NCBI GenBank assembly: GCA_029880625.1
Contig: JAOUOA010000196.1
Coordinates: 1 to 6,081, forward strand
DNA: 6,081 bases
Source: Spirochaetia bacterium
Lineage (GTDB): Bacteria > Spirochaetota > Leptospiria > Leptospirales > Leptonemataceae
Direction: 5' to 3'
Positions 6,023 through 6,081 of the stretch are shown one piece after another. Position 1 is the first letter of the stretch; every line of letters starts with the position of its first letter. Position numbers and translations under genes: made by a program. The notes below the pieces were generated by a model, which was not told the DNA's origin, did not search any database, and was given only the letters and a program-made list of their open reading frames with translations.

Positions 6023-6081
6023 ATGGAAAAATCCGTATTTATGATCGGCTGGGAATACCCTCCAACCATTACCGGAGGTCT
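6023..6081 (+). CDS. N-terminus of a GT4/GT5-type glycosyltransferase, plausibly glycogen synthase (partial)
   Basis: Only the first 19 complete codons and two bases of the next are in the window: MEKSVFMIGWEYPPTITGG, then CT. The pattern hydrophobic strand - GWEYPP - x3 - GG is the first strand and nucleotide-sugar-binding loop of GT-B glycosyltransferases of the glycogen synthase / GT4 group, in which the glycine pair lies near the sugar nucleotide. The ATG at 6023 is preferred. An in-frame TAG lies at 5966-5968 and no other start codon is seen between. A GGGA (6007-6010) lies 12 bases upstream, a somewhat long spacing. A second ATG (6041) would leave almost nothing before the conserved strand. 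Divergence from glgX-malQ supports a role in glycogen or other alpha-glucan synthesis. Whether it is true GlgA or another GT-B enzyme cannot be decided from 19 residues. Confidence 0.75.
   Translation, partial: MEKSVFMIGWEYPPTITGG

Overview
The window is bacterial chromosomal DNA with tightly packed genes, AT-rich intergenic DNA, standard Shine-Dalgarno sites and the standard genetic code (UGA is used as a stop by two genes). Its main content is a glycogen / alpha-glucan metabolism locus. Beside it lie a predicted nucleotide-kinase-like gene and a c-di-GMP-binding PilZ gene. The organism cannot be named from this alone. Cytidylate-kinase-like protein, single-domain PilZ, GlgX, MalQ and a 'GWEYPP..TGG' glycosyltransferase together would fit an anaerobic Gram-negative lineage such as Spirochaetota or Desulfobacterota; that is inference from gene content, held with low confidence.

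Layout from left to right. Bases 1-141 (+) are the last 46 codons of a membrane transporter, probably of the major facilitator superfamily. It converges, with a single base between stop codons, on a 122-residue PilZ protein (143-511, -). Upstream of pilZ on the same strand is a 236-residue cytidylate-kinase-like protein (606-1316, -). This gene has a convincing sigma-70-type promoter of its own (1359-1387), with a perfect 11-bp dyad in the spacer. Next come malQ (1429-3513, -; 4-alpha-glucanotransferase, GH77) and glgX (3537-5654, -; glycogen debranching enzyme, GH13), only 23 bases apart and evidently one operon in the order glgX-malQ. A 368-base AT-rich divergent intergenic region (5655-6022) follows. 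The window closes with the first 19 full codons of a GT4/GT5-type glycosyltransferase (6023 onward, +), plausibly a glycogen synthase.

How the genes work together. GlgX removes alpha-1,6 branches from (phosphorylase-trimmed) glycogen and releases short maltooligosaccharides. MalQ disproportionates these into longer chains plus glucose. The divergently transcribed glycosyltransferase would supply the synthetic arm. The two arms share one intergenic region holding a 10-bp tandem direct repeat, a spaced 7-bp inverted repeat and three predicted stem-loops. Two of those stem-loops share a nearly identical 16-nt core directly upstream of the glycosyltransferase.

No mobile element, CRISPR array, tRNA or rRNA was seen. 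The enzymes are recognisable families with intact catalytic residues. The least explained parts are the 368-base divergent control region and the P-loop-less kinase homologue with its dyad-containing promoter.
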